A DNA stretch of 34,346 nucleotides, taken from positions 1 to 34,346 of the forward strand of contig JAQUJJ010000025.1 in assembly GCA_028681035.1 (NCBI GenBank), read 5' to 3'. Shown piece after piece: positions 7,640 through 15,020 of the stretch (positions are counted from its first letter, which is position 1; every line of letters starts with the position of its first letter). The notes beneath the pieces are model-generated. The model searched no databases. It saw only the letters and a list, made by a program, of their open reading frames with translations, and had not been told where the DNA came from. The DNA is from Candidatus Cloacimonadota bacterium. GTDB lineage: Bacteria > Cloacimonadota > Cloacimonadia > Cloacimonadales > Cloacimonadaceae. A program made the position numbers and the translations under genes.

Positions 7640-8454
7640 GAAAGCCCCCTGATGTCTTTGCTTGTTTTGGTCTTGATCTTGGAGTTCTCCTGCTCGGATT
7701 CTACAAGATCGAAGTTGGCGATGATCACTTCATTAAACTCGGACTTGCCTTCCTTGCGGTTGATGCCCTTGGTTCTTGTGACGTGCTTGATATCAAAGCC
7801 CTTGTATAGCTTGAGCACTTCAGGGTTGTCGTCATAGCTGAGGATGAAGCGTCCCTTGATGCCTTTCAGTTTCTTGCAGAGCTCTTCATGGCTGAACTGC
7901 TTTGAGTTCTCGTAGGTGTAACCGAGCATGTAAGGAGGATCACAGTAGAAGAAGTTGCTTTTGGTATCGTACTTCTCTATCACTTTCTCATAAGAGAGGT
8001 TCTCGATAATCACCATATCCAGGCGTTTGTGGAGTTCTTTGATGCGTTCCAGACGGTTATACATACTGGAAGTGCCACGCTTCTGAGAGGTGCCGAAGCT
8101 GTCACCTTTTGAGCCGAAGCTTCTGGTGATCAGATACATGAACCTGGCAGCCCGCTGTATCTCGGTTAAGCCTTCCTGTTTGAGGATATCGCCAAAGAGC
8201 TTGCGGCTGGCCACTAACCAGTCCAGTTCCTTGATCAACTCATCAGGATGGTATTTGACCTGCAGGAAGAGGTTAACCAGGCGATAGTCGAGATCATTAT
8301 AGACTTCCAGATCTCCCCACTTTTCCTTGTAGAGGAGCATCCAGGCAGCACCCCCGAAGGGCTCGATGAAGCCGGTGATATCCTTGGGGACGTAGGGAGC
8401 GATAACCTTTCTCAGGAGGCGTTTGCCGCCTATCCAGCCGATGATCGCATCCAT
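7636..8454 (-). CDS. dam: Dam-type adenine-N6 DNA methyltransferase (first copy)
   Basis: This 272-residue D12 class methyltransferase has motif X GWIGGKRLL (6-14), motif I FIEPFGGAAWML (29-40), YNDLDYRLVNLF (52-63) and catalytic DPPY at 172-175. The start codon shares one base with the stop of the frameshifted tail chaperone (TAATG), so this gene sits inside the tail operon and is expressed late with it. A C-terminal tail of about 25 charged residues (ESEQENSKIKTKTSKD) is longer than in the second copy. The family and its reaction are certain. The target sequence cannot be read from the protein. Confidence 0.92.
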   Translation of the reverse strand: MDAIIGWIGGKRLLRKVIAPYVPKDITGFIEPFGGAAWMLLYKEKWGDLEVYNDLDYRLVNLFLQVKYHPDELIKELDWLVASRKLFGDILKQEGLTEIQRAARFMYLITRSFGSKGDSFGTSQKRGTSSMYNRLERIKELHKRLDMVIIENLSYEKVIEKYDTKSNFFYCDPPYMLGYTYENSKQFSHEELCKKLKGIKGRFILSYDDNPEVLKLYKGFDIKHVTRTKGINRKEGKSEFNEVIIANFDLVESEQENSKIKTKTSKDIRGLS

Positions 8455-8905
8455 TATGCGTTTCCTTTAGGGTCGGTGATACAGAGCCTGAGATAGAGCT
8501 CAGGGAGGGTGAGAGACTCGAAGTCTTCATTGGTGAAACCAAGTTTACGCAGGATCATTTCGAACCTCTCGAAGGGGTATTTGGAGACGCCGTTACCGCC
8601 AATCCGAAACTCCCGAGCCAACCTGCGAACCTCTCTTTGTTGGCTCTGATATAGACGAAAAAAGCGGAGATATGCTCCAAGGCTTCGAGTGCGTCCATAG
8701 CGTCAGGGTCCTGGTTTGAGATGATGCGGATCAGCTCTTTATCGGCTTCCGATTGACTGATCAGTTCCAGTAGTTCCAGCTCACTTACTTTGGCTACCTG
8801 GCCGGAGAGGAAGTCCTCAAGCTTGGCTTTCAGGGTAGCATTCGAGATCGTGAGGCAGAGTATTTGCCGCAGTTGGCTATAGCTGAGTTGGGGTTCTCGC
8901 TTCAT
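8454..8905 (-). CDS. Tail assembly chaperone, long -1 frameshift product (gpGT-like)
   Basis: Shifting back one base at T TTT TTC (8663 down to 8657) joins the first 83 residues of the short frame to a 67-residue extension ending at the TAA at 8456-8454, giving 150 residues. The extension reads as good protein (REVRRLAREFRIGG, then YPFERFEMILRKLGF, then DFESLTLPELYLRL). It resembles the C-terminal 'GT' parts of phage tail chaperones, where a short helix before a conserved leucine-rich end binds the tape measure. In lambda-like phages gpG and gpGT load the tape measure for tail assembly. The position just before the tape measure module, the slippery heptamer and the lack of a separate gene for the extension all support this reading. 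Confidence 0.8.
8555..8905 (-). CDS. Tail assembly chaperone, short product (gpG-like)
   Basis: Without frameshifting the gene yields 116 residues, mostly helical and acidic (VSELELLELISQSEADKELI). Residues 84-116, after the slippery site, are low in conserved-looking structure, consistent with a tail that matters less than the shifted version. AAAGGA lies 9 bases before the ATG. In this family the short form is made in excess over the long form and coats the tape measure protein during tail assembly. The stop codon overlaps an internal ATG (8558), so separate translation of a 34-residue piece is formally possible but less likely than frameshifting. Confidence 0.75.
   Translation of the reverse strand: MKREPQLSYSQLRQILCLTISNATLKAKLEDFLSGQVAKVSELELLELISQSEADKELIRIISNQDPDAMDALEALEHISAFFVYIRANKERFAGWLGSFGLAVTASPNTPSRGSK
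8657..8663 (-). promoter_or_regulatory. -1 programmed frameshift slippery heptamer
   Basis: The - strand reads GCT TTT TTC in the zero frame (codons 81-83), which is the X XXY YYZ type T TTT TTC. After a -1 slip the P- and A-site tRNAs still pair with TTT TTT. The new frame stays open for 67 codons to the TAA at 8456-8454. Confidence 0.8.
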
Positions 8906-8920
8906 AGAATAGTCCTTTTC

Positions 8921-9121
8921 TTATTTACCAAAGAACATTTCGAGGGCAATGCCAAGTAAGAGCAGGAATTGCGAGGTGGAGACGGTTAGCAGTATCTTTA
9001 TGTTCGTCTCCACTCTCGCCATTCTGGTTACCAGTGACTTGTTGCTGTCACCATTGCCATAGATCTCCTCGTGAACCGAATCGATTTTTTCTTTGATCTC
9101 AGGTTTGCACTGGCAGTCCAT
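8921..9121 (-). CDS. Small membrane protein, XhlA-like
   Basis: This 66-residue protein has a charged N-terminal half with heptad-like spacing (EIKEKIDSVHEEIYG, then VTRMARVETNIKILLTV) and a C-terminal membrane segment (about 43-63). This layout is that of XhlA, the haemolysin-like membrane-associated protein which cooperates with holins in PBSX-type phages. Two cysteines near the N-terminus (C3, C5) are notable. AAGGA precedes the ATG by 6 bases. It lies between the tail tube and tail chaperone genes, away from the lysozyme. A role in lysis is a moderate inference. Other small coiled-coil membrane proteins would look alike. Confidence 0.5.
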   Translation of the reverse strand: MDCQCKPEIKEKIDSVHEEIYGNGDSNKSLVTRMARVETNIKILLTVSTSQFLLLLGIALEMFFGK

Positions 9122-9164
9122 AGCAGTTCCTTGTTTTAGAGTGTAACTTCTTAGTGATGTTATC

Positions 9165-9710
9165 TTAGACTCCCGCTGGGATATCCTTGAGCAGGAAGAT
9201 CTTGTTGGAGGTCACTCCAGAGAACTCGGTGGAGATGACTACGTTGAAGAGGCCGTCAGCCTCTCCCGACCAGTCGACCGTCCAGCGCAGTCCCGTGAAG
9301 ATCACAGCTCTGTCATAGTCTTTGGAGACCACCACGATGGTGGTATCCTTGCTCATGAACAGAGTGCTTTCCAGGAAGTTCTTCTGCTTGGTAGAGAGTC
9401 CGGAGATGTTGAGTTCGACCGTGCTGGTGCGCTTGCCCGGGATGGTATAATTGCGGGTCTTGAGCTTGGACAGCTTGGAGTCCGTCTTACCTGGCTTCTC
9501 AGCCAGCTCCCCGAGCAGGTCGAAGTTGGTAGTCAGTTCCGTCTTGACCGCAGCTTGAGTGGCATACAGCGTATCGATGGTGGTCTGATCATAGGTGCCG
9601 ATCCCGAAGTAAACGAAATCGGCGATCAGCACGTCCATCAACTTGGCGAAACTGAGGTCACCTTCGGTCATGTTGGAAGGATAGGTAGGTGCTTGAATGG
9701 GCTGAGGCAT
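9165..9710 (-). CDS. Major tail tube protein (likely)
   Basis: This 181-residue protein lies where siphophage tail tube proteins lie: after the head genes and two genes before the tape measure module. It is rich in beta-strand and Thr/Ser (RNYTIPGKRTSTVELNISGL; TTIVVVSKDY; FTGLRWTVDWSGEADGLFNVVIST), as expected for the beta-sandwich that stacks into a tube. The start shares one base with the preceding stop (TGATG). No contractile sheath gene is found beside it, suggesting a non-contractile tail. Identification rests on position, size and composition. Confidence 0.6.
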   Translation of the reverse strand: MPQPIQAPTYPSNMTEGDLSFAKLMDVLIADFVYFGIGTYDQTTIDTLYATQAAVKTELTTNFDLLGELAEKPGKTDSKLSKLKTRNYTIPGKRTSTVELNISGLSTKQKNFLESTLFMSKDTTIVVVSKDYDRAVIFTGLRWTVDWSGEADGLFNVVISTEFSGVTSNKIFLLKDIPAGV

Positions 9711-10060
9711 CAGAACACCCCTTTGATCGCCTTGCCGATGCTAAAGAGCCATTTGCGGTTGTGGAACACGTATTCGATGGCTCCTCCGATGGTGCCAAAG
9801 ACCTTGAGGATGACATTTGTCTGCTTGGCCGGGAGGGACTTGGTAGCCCGTTCCACTGCCAACAGTTTTTTGGCGTAGTCATCTAGGTCTTTGGTGGCTG
9901 GATTGGTCTTGATGTCCTGGATGATGTCCAGGATGATAGCCAGAGCCGAGTTGACCTTGGCCTTGTCGATTACACTTCCGGTGGTTCTGGAGATGATCCA
10001 GACTACCAGGGCTGAGACCAGACCCAGGATAAACTCCTGATTGGCGAAGATGAAGTCCAT
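9710..10060 (-). CDS. Holin-like membrane protein
   Basis: This 116-residue protein has one N-terminal membrane segment (about residues 9-25, FILGLVSALVVWIISRT), a helical middle region (VNSALAIILDIIQDIKTNPATKDLDDYAKKLL) and a C-terminal amphipathic end (NRKWLFSIGKAIKGVF). This resembles the single-span phage holins of the LL-H type, which make lesions in the inner membrane so that the lysozyme can reach the wall. AAGGAG lies 6 bases before the ATG. Its place between capsid and tail tube genes is unusual for a holin. A tail or membrane-linked structural protein is the alternative. Confidence 0.45.
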   Translation of the reverse strand: MDFIFANQEFILGLVSALVVWIISRTTGSVIDKAKVNSALAIILDIIQDIKTNPATKDLDDYAKKLLAVERATKSLPAKQTNVILKVFGTIGGAIEYVFHNRKWLFSIGKAIKGVF

Positions 10061-10084
10061 AGATACTCCTTATCTGGATATTGG

Positions 10085-11815
10085 TTAGGTTGTGAGTTTG
10101 AACACTTTCACGAAGCCGGAGATGTAGGTGATGCCAGGCCGGATACGGATGTACCAGTGGTACTTCCAATCGCTTCCGTGGTGTTCGACTTTGAGTTCGG
10201 CATCGGTACGATAGCCGACGATGATGAACTTGGGCAAACCGCCGATGATGTAATCGGCATCCATGAGACGTGGCTTGACCGGGATACCCGCAAAGGAGAC
10301 GTTGCCGCCTTCAAGCAGCAGGCGATCTCCGGCTCCGGTCTCACGCTTGGCGAGTTCGGCCCGGATACGGATCAGGTCCTTGTGAGCTACGTAGAACTTG
10401 AAGTTCTCCTGCTCTTCCAGCATCTCGTCAGAGAAAGCCAGTAGAGCGGCTTCGAAGCGCTTCGCCCAGTCGGTGTAAGTGGTCTTGGAGAGGTTGGTGA
10501 CGTCGGTGGCAGTAGTTGCCAGCTTGACCACACCATCCAGAGCCTTGATCTTGGCAGTGGCGGAAGCCCGATCACCCTTGAAGAGCAGCAAGCGGATGGC
10601 TTTCTCGGTCTTCTTGGCAATGTGGTTCTCCACGTATGCTCCGAAAGCATCCTCGCCGTACTTGTCCTTGTAGAACTCGACCACGTCACGTCCCAGGGTG
10701 AACTCGGCATTGAGTATCCCAGTGGGTACGGAGAGATCGGCTGTACTCACGTTCTGAGCAGTAAGAGCTCCATCGAGGGAGTTCTTGAAGACCAGATCAT
10801 CGATCAAGCCGACGTCGATCTTCTCGTCCTTCAGCAGCGGCAGAACCGAGATATCCGAGAGGGTATCTCCAGGCTGGCTGCCAATCACCTCATCGATAAA
10901 GAGCGAAGTGGTGTTGGCGCTCAGAATGTTCATGGCCTTGCCAGAGTCCACATCAGAGATGCCTTTGTAGATCTCACGATGCGCAGCCTTGACCATGATC
11001 TTGTTACCATCGATGGTAACCTCTTTGTCCACAGCAGACTGGTTTGCATCAGGCTCTCCCGGTATGGACTTAGAGATGGCTCTGCTCATGGTGACGGAGA
11101 GGTCTTTCAGGCTCTTCTCGATGCTTTTTACTGCATCAGAGACCAGAACCGATCCACTGCTCTTTTCGAGTTCGGTAATGCGATCGGTGATGTTATCGAT
11201 CCCCTTTTGCAGCTCCGAGTTGTTGTTGTGCTCCGCTACCTTGCGAAGCGAATTAAGCTCGTTCTTGATCTCGGTGAGGCTCGCTTCCGCACTGCGGTAG
11301 TCATCGGCTCGTCCGTAGATCGAGACACCATTGAACTCGCCTTTCTCGACTTTCTGCCAGAGCTCACTGCCCAGATCTTCGCACTTCAGCACCTGGACCC
11401 AGGCTCCCACCTTGGTATCGGGGAAGTGTTCGCGGTCACTGGTTTTGAGGATGTAATTCTCGACTACGGTGAACTCAGGCACCGGCTGCATGTTGTGATT
11501 GACGTCACACTTACCCACCAGGCCATGCTTGGCGAAGTGGTCGCAGGCCTTCTGTATCTCGTCTCGGGAGTAGTAATCGCCCTGCGAGTCGTGGATATTG
11601 GGCTCCATCAGGGTGACGAACAGTCGTCCCTGGGTGCCACTCGTTTCACTCTTGAACTTGGTGGAGTTGATCTTGTGTTCAAAGCTTCTGCCTGAGGCAT
11701 TCTTGACCACAAAGCCCTTCTGATTGGCGGGAGTCATCTCATCGAAGAGAAGCGAGACTAACTCGACTTCCACGTTGCGGAGTTCTCCCTTGAGAATGGT
11801 GCGTTTACGATTCAC
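10085..11815 (-). CDS. Fusion of XkdF-like protease, coiled coil and major capsid protein
   Basis: The best start is the GTG at 11815, which has AAGGAGG 4 bases upstream. An earlier in-frame start at 11902 lies inside the portal gene. The 576-residue product has three parts. Residues ~1-175 resemble the XkdF-type prohead serine protease: HDSQGDYYSRDEI (H75, D76), VNHNM (H107) and FNGVSIYGRAD (S165). Residues ~178-250 form a coiled coil (SLTEIKNELNSLRKV; LQKGIDNITDRITELEK) that could act as a scaffold or delta domain. Residues ~280-576 look like an HK97-fold capsid protein. Self-processing during capsid maturation follows as inference, since these roles are usually carried by separate genes. 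Confidence 0.75.
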   Translation of the reverse strand: MNRKRTILKGELRNVEVELVSLLFDEMTPANQKGFVVKNASGRSFEHKINSTKFKSETSGTQGRLFVTLMEPNIHDSQGDYYSRDEIQKACDHFAKHGLVGKCDVNHNMQPVPEFTVVENYILKTSDREHFPDTKVGAWVQVLKCEDLGSELWQKVEKGEFNGVSIYGRADDYRSAEASLTEIKNELNSLRKVAEHNNNSELQKGIDNITDRITELEKSSGSVLVSDAVKSIEKSLKDLSVTMSRAISKSIPGEPDANQSAVDKEVTIDGNKIMVKAAHREIYKGISDVDSGKAMNILSANTTSLFIDEVIGSQPGDTLSDISVLPLLKDEKIDVGLIDDLVFKNSLDGALTAQNVSTADLSVPTGILNAEFTLGRDVVEFYKDKYGEDAFGAYVENHIAKKTEKAIRLLLFKGDRASATAKIKALDGVVKLATTATDVTNLSKTTYTDWAKRFEAALLAFSDEMLEEQENFKFYVAHKDLIRIRAELAKRETGAGDRLLLEGGNVSFAGIPVKPRLMDADYIIGGLPKFIIVGYRTDAELKVEHHGSDWKYHWYIRIRPGITYISGFVKVFKLTT

Positions 11816-11861
11816 GCTACCTCCTTGTTGTTGATTGTCAGTTATGTTGTTGTGCATTTTG

Positions 11862-13055
11862 TTAAGACCCGAAGTTGCGATTCTGCATGAAAAGCTGCTC
11901 ATCAGCCGTCTGCAGTACCTCGGTCAGATTGCCAAAGTTGAAGTCTTCCGGTTTTACGTTCCAGCCGAAGTCAAAGTTGAACTCGTTTGCCAGAGCCAAA
12001 GCCAGGCGGTTCTGTAGCGGTCTGACCACGAACTGGTAGAACATCCGCATATCGCTACTGTTATCGCCACCAAGCTGCCCAGGAATGAGTTGTGAGACGA
12101 TCCTGGCAGGTACCCTGTGATAGGCGAGAATGCCTTCCCTGAGGTCTTTCTTGAGACCAAGAAAGCCGCCTTCCCGGTCCTGCTGTCTGAGTGGCTCAAG
12201 GCGTATCTTCACGTCTCTGCTTTCACTCTCGATCAGCACTGTGGAGTGGCTCTTGGCATTGCCCTTTACCTCGGTTAAGGCTTTCTCGATCTCGGTGTAG
12301 GCATCGGTCAGAACTTCATTGCCCTGCTCATCAGTTACAGTCCCGTCTCTTAAGGTACCACCTTCCACGATCACGAAGTAGTCGATCATCAGACCATTCT
12401 TGAAGTTGTTGTAGTCGAAGGTCTTGATCTCACCCAAGATCTCGATGTTGATGGCAATAGGCAGGCAGGCCAGACCCCAGGCATTTGATCTATGGGTGGA
12501 CTTCTTAACGTGGATGATATCCTCGTAGGCGAAGTCCTTCTTCTGGTTGTTCTTGACCTGGATGTAGTTGGGCTTGAAGAAGCCGAATTCGTCATAGTTC
12601 TCCACTATCTGCACTTCAGAGGGCAGCATGCGTTCCAGACCCATCCACTCACCCTGGGTGTTACGCATCTTGATCAGGAAGCCGTTACCACAGGCCAGAT
12701 AGAACTTCATCAGCTCTGCCAGAATAGTGGTCTGGTCTTCACAGGCAGGGAACTCGGCAGCTTCCATCCAAGCCTTAACCTGGCTGTTCTTGCAGTCAAA
12801 CTGCATGATGGTCGCCATTGTCAGGGCATCGATGCAGCCGGAGTGGTACTCATCGGTATCCAGGAGATTGAGCAGATTGCTCATGGAGTAGGGCTGCGAA
12901 ACCACTTTCTTAGTCTCTGCTGCCTTGGATACCAACTGTTTGCCAACTCTACTTAGCTTGGAGAGATCAACATGCTCAGCCTTGTATTTGCTCTCCAGTA
13001 AATCACTAGCGGAGCTGATCGCCAGGTTATGGGCACCTAATCGTATCACTCTCAT
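11862..13055 (-). CDS. Portal protein, PBSX-like
   Basis: This 397-residue protein forms the twelve-fold ring through which DNA enters the capsid. The sequence resembles the PBSX-type portal family: an N-terminal helical segment with CIDALTMAT, a central strand-rich 'MRNTQGEWMGLERMLPSEVQIV' region, DIIHVKKS, then the C-terminal 'RVPARIVSQLIPGQLGGDNSSDMRMFYQFVVRPLQNRLALALANEF' segment typical of portals. Its ATG overlaps the preceding stop (ATGA). It lies directly before the capsid fusion, as expected, but is cut off from the terminase and F-like genes by the defence cargo. That shows the late head module was split. Confidence 0.85.
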   Translation of the reverse strand: MRVIRLGAHNLAISSASDLLESKYKAEHVDLSKLSRVGKQLVSKAAETKKVVSQPYSMSNLLNLLDTDEYHSGCIDALTMATIMQFDCKNSQVKAWMEAAEFPACEDQTTILAELMKFYLACGNGFLIKMRNTQGEWMGLERMLPSEVQIVENYDEFGFFKPNYIQVKNNQKKDFAYEDIIHVKKSTHRSNAWGLACLPIAINIEILGEIKTFDYNNFKNGLMIDYFVIVEGGTLRDGTVTDEQGNEVLTDAYTEIEKALTEVKGNAKSHSTVLIESESRDVKIRLEPLRQQDREGGFLGLKKDLREGILAYHRVPARIVSQLIPGQLGGDNSSDMRMFYQFVVRPLQNRLALALANEFNFDFGWNVKPEDFNFGNLTEVLQTADEQLFMQNRNFGS

Positions 13056-13453
13056 GAGCCCGCTCCGGTACCGCTTTTCAGCAGATCTATCTTGGCGATC
13101 CTGACCAAGCGGGTGCCATCGATGCGGCTGGTATAGTACTCAACACTGGGCAGGTCCCGGTTCATCAGCTTCTGATAGTAGCTCCGGAACTTCTCTTTGA
13201 GTGAATATAGCTCAGAGTCCGGATCGGATACATTCTGGGCATTGACAATCAGGAATACTGTCCAGGCGATATCGGTATCCATATACTGGCGGGAGGTCCC
13301 ATGCTTGCCGATCTCGGAATCGAGAATCAGGATGGCGCAGGGTAGGTTCTTGGGGATGTTGTCCTTGTTGTAGAGAGTCTCTGCCACTCCTGCCATATTC
13401 AAGGCTTCAGAAATGCGGCTGCGTTCGGCTTGGTACTTCTCAACTGCGGTCAC
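13052..13453 (-). CDS. Neck or tail-completion protein
   Basis: I prefer the GTG at 13453, which overlaps the upstream stop (GTGA) and has GAGGTGA 4 bases before it, giving 133 residues. A longer start at 13492 would run into the previous gene. The product has an alpha/beta look (NLPCAILILDSEIGKHG; DIAWTVFLIVNA; SRIDGTRLVRIAKIDLL) like tail terminator or Mu gp37-type neck proteins. It is encoded just before the portal, out of the usual order. The call is from size, fold impression and place only. Confidence 0.5.
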   Translation of the reverse strand: MTAVEKYQAERSRISEALNMAGVAETLYNKDNIPKNLPCAILILDSEIGKHGTSRQYMDTDIAWTVFLIVNAQNVSDPDSELYSLKEKFRSYYQKLMNRDLPSVEYYTSRIDGTRLVRIAKIDLLKSGTGAGS

Positions 13454-13938
13454 AGGCTCACCTCGATATCGTTCAACTGCTGATAGATCCACTGCTCCCG
13501 GTTGGCGATGACTGAAGCAAACACATTACGAGCGGCAATGCCTTCCCGCTTGATCTTGCCCCGGATGAGATAGGCGATCTCGGCTACGGTCAGTGCTTTC
13601 CCCGTCTCTTTATCAGTCCAAGACAGGTGCTTGCGTTCGACCCATCCTATTAATGGGGCTATCGGAGTCCAGGAAGGCACTTTGCCGCCCAAAACGAAAG
13701 GCTCGTGTTTTACATTGGAGCCTACTCTTAAGATCATGGCTGTATCTGTGGTCTGGAGCAGATAACCGGTATTGCCGTAGAAGTCGCCCTTGTCATAGAT
13801 CTGCTGTGCCAGTATCTCCTTGCGGGACTCGGCATCGATCACAGAACCAATCAAGTGCAATCGGCTCTCCAAAGCAGCATAGATAGCCCGGTAGATATCT
13901 ATCATCAGCTCATCGGGACTTGTATAGCTATCAGGCAT
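13450..13938 (-). CDS. Head-tail joining protein, HK97 gp10-like
   Basis: The ATG at 13938 shares one base with the upstream stop (TGATG) and is preferred over a TTG one codon earlier. The product has 162 residues. Its C-terminal half resembles the gp10 neck family: a conserved W (IGWVERKHLSW), then ALTVAEIAYLIRGKIKREGIAARNVFASVIANREQWIYQQL. The N-terminal part is helical (DIYRAIYAALESRL). This type of protein connects the portal to the tail. It lies in a run of overlapping small neck genes between lysozyme and portal. Confidence 0.55.
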   Translation of the reverse strand: MPDSYTSPDELMIDIYRAIYAALESRLHLIGSVIDAESRKEILAQQIYDKGDFYGNTGYLLQTTDTAMILRVGSNVKHEPFVLGGKVPSWTPIAPLIGWVERKHLSWTDKETGKALTVAEIAYLIRGKIKREGIAARNVFASVIANREQWIYQQLNDIEVSL

Positions 13939-14396
13939 CAAATCACTCCCACCCGGATCAGGCGAGGCTGTCTGGGTTTGAGTTCGTTCAAGCGATCAAG
14001 GCCTGTTTGATTGAGATAGGTGTTCAAAATGGTTAGTGCCCTCAGTTCAAGGTTGGCCTTAAAGGCGTCTATTTCGCTCCCTGTGAGCAGTTCGGTTGCA
14101 GACTGATCTAATCCTACGGTCTTGACTATTCCCTCGCCCAGGGTCTTCAAATTGAGAAACTCGCAAGTGCTGTGCAGCATCAGGAAGCAGAACCCAAAAC
14201 GAAAAGAAATCAGGAATGGCTCCTCTTCCGGCATATCTTCGTGAGTTGCCCGATCATAGTGCTCCTGCAGAACCAGTGAATGGATCATCTCCAGAACCAG
14301 TCCCTGATGCTCCTTGAAGATGCCATTGTTAGCCATCTCCTTGGGTAGATTGAGGATGGCGAGCATGGCATCCGTTTCGACCGGGATCGGGATCAC
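13938..14396 (-). CDS. Phage protein of unknown function, possible head-tail connector
   Basis: This 152-residue helical protein begins with a GTG overlapping the stop of the lysozyme gene (GTGA). Features include a long helical middle (LVLEMIHSLVLQEHYDRATHE), an FRFGFCFLMLHSTCEFL hydrophobic stretch that is not clearly transmembrane, and an Arg/Pro-rich C-terminus (ELKPRQPRLIRVGVI). Its place at the start of the neck gene run suggests a connector or adaptor. I recognise no family. Confidence 0.45.
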   Translation of the reverse strand: MIPIPVETDAMLAILNLPKEMANNGIFKEHQGLVLEMIHSLVLQEHYDRATHEDMPEEEPFLISFRFGFCFLMLHSTCEFLNLKTLGEGIVKTVGLDQSATELLTGSEIDAFKANLELRALTILNTYLNQTGLDRLNELKPRQPRLIRVGVI

Positions 14397-14818
14397 TTGC
14401 CTTTCCTCATCAGTTCAGAGAGCTCTATGGCTCTCATTCCCACCTGTTTCGCCCACTTGGAAGCCAGCATGCCATTGGCGGCTCGTTCCCAGTCTCCGGC
14501 ACCAATAAAAGCTAGTGTGTTTTTGAACTCCAGGAGTCCCTTGATGCCCAGGTTGAAGCACATGTTCAGCAGCACCGATTGCCGGACTTCATCAATTCTA
14601 GTGTAAATCTCAGGTATCTCATCGATCAGCCACTGCTCACAGTCCTGGATATCTCTCTCCAGCATGGTATAAGCTTCTTTCTGGGAGATACCTCGATCGT
14701 CTAGATTGCGGCCGATACCGATGGTCAGTTTACCAGCAGTACAGCGGTATGGCTTCAGCCGCAGACCTTCATGTCTGACTAACTGAGCTTTGATTCGGTT
14801 CATCAAGGCTTCGGTCAT
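14393..14818 (-). CDS. T4-type lysozyme (endolysin), GH24 family
   Basis: This 141-residue muramidase cleaves the glycan strands of peptidoglycan at lysis. The GH24 active site is seen as RHEG with E17, then C26 and T32 (E-8aa-C-5aa-T). Cys in place of the T4 Asp20 is a known variant. KLTIGIGRNLDD follows, and the second lobe contains LLNMCFNLG, a conserved segment. There is no signal peptide or SAR anchor, so it needs a holin. The ATG has AAGGAG 5 bases upstream. It is the first gene of the late block that resumes after the defence cargo. Confidence 0.92.
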   Translation of the reverse strand: MTEALMNRIKAQLVRHEGLRLKPYRCTAGKLTIGIGRNLDDRGISQKEAYTMLERDIQDCEQWLIDEIPEIYTRIDEVRQSVLLNMCFNLGIKGLLEFKNTLAFIGAGDWERAANGMLASKWAKQVGMRAIELSELMRKGK

Positions 14819-15020
14819 GCTTTCTCCTTGCGATTAGTATTGGATATACTCCATGGAGCAAGGAAGCCACTACCCTGTATTAACACAAATTAGGATGCAT
14901 AACGATGCGAAAGAATTTGTTATTGACACACAGGTCGTTTTGTAGAGTTTGGATAATCGGGATGAAAAGTATGGAATTGTCTCTTTATCCTGCGTAAAGA
15001 ATAGTTAGGATACCGACTGA
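14819..15020. promoter_or_regulatory. Divergent intergenic region between lysozyme and cargo operon
   Basis: This 200-base AT-rich region must hold the start signals for the cargo operon on the + strand and possibly a restart promoter for the split late genes on the - strand. On the + strand TTGACA (14923-14928) is the best -35 candidate. GATAAT (14952-14957) is 23 bases away, too far for a standard pair. AGGA precedes the methyltransferase ATG by about 10 bases. No clear terminator is seen. Confidence 0.35.

Noticed and set aside
10622..11695. A long + strand frame (357 codons) antisense to the capsid fusion
   Set aside because: It is a shadow of the strong codon bias of the true - strand gene, whose protease and capsid motifs are clear.
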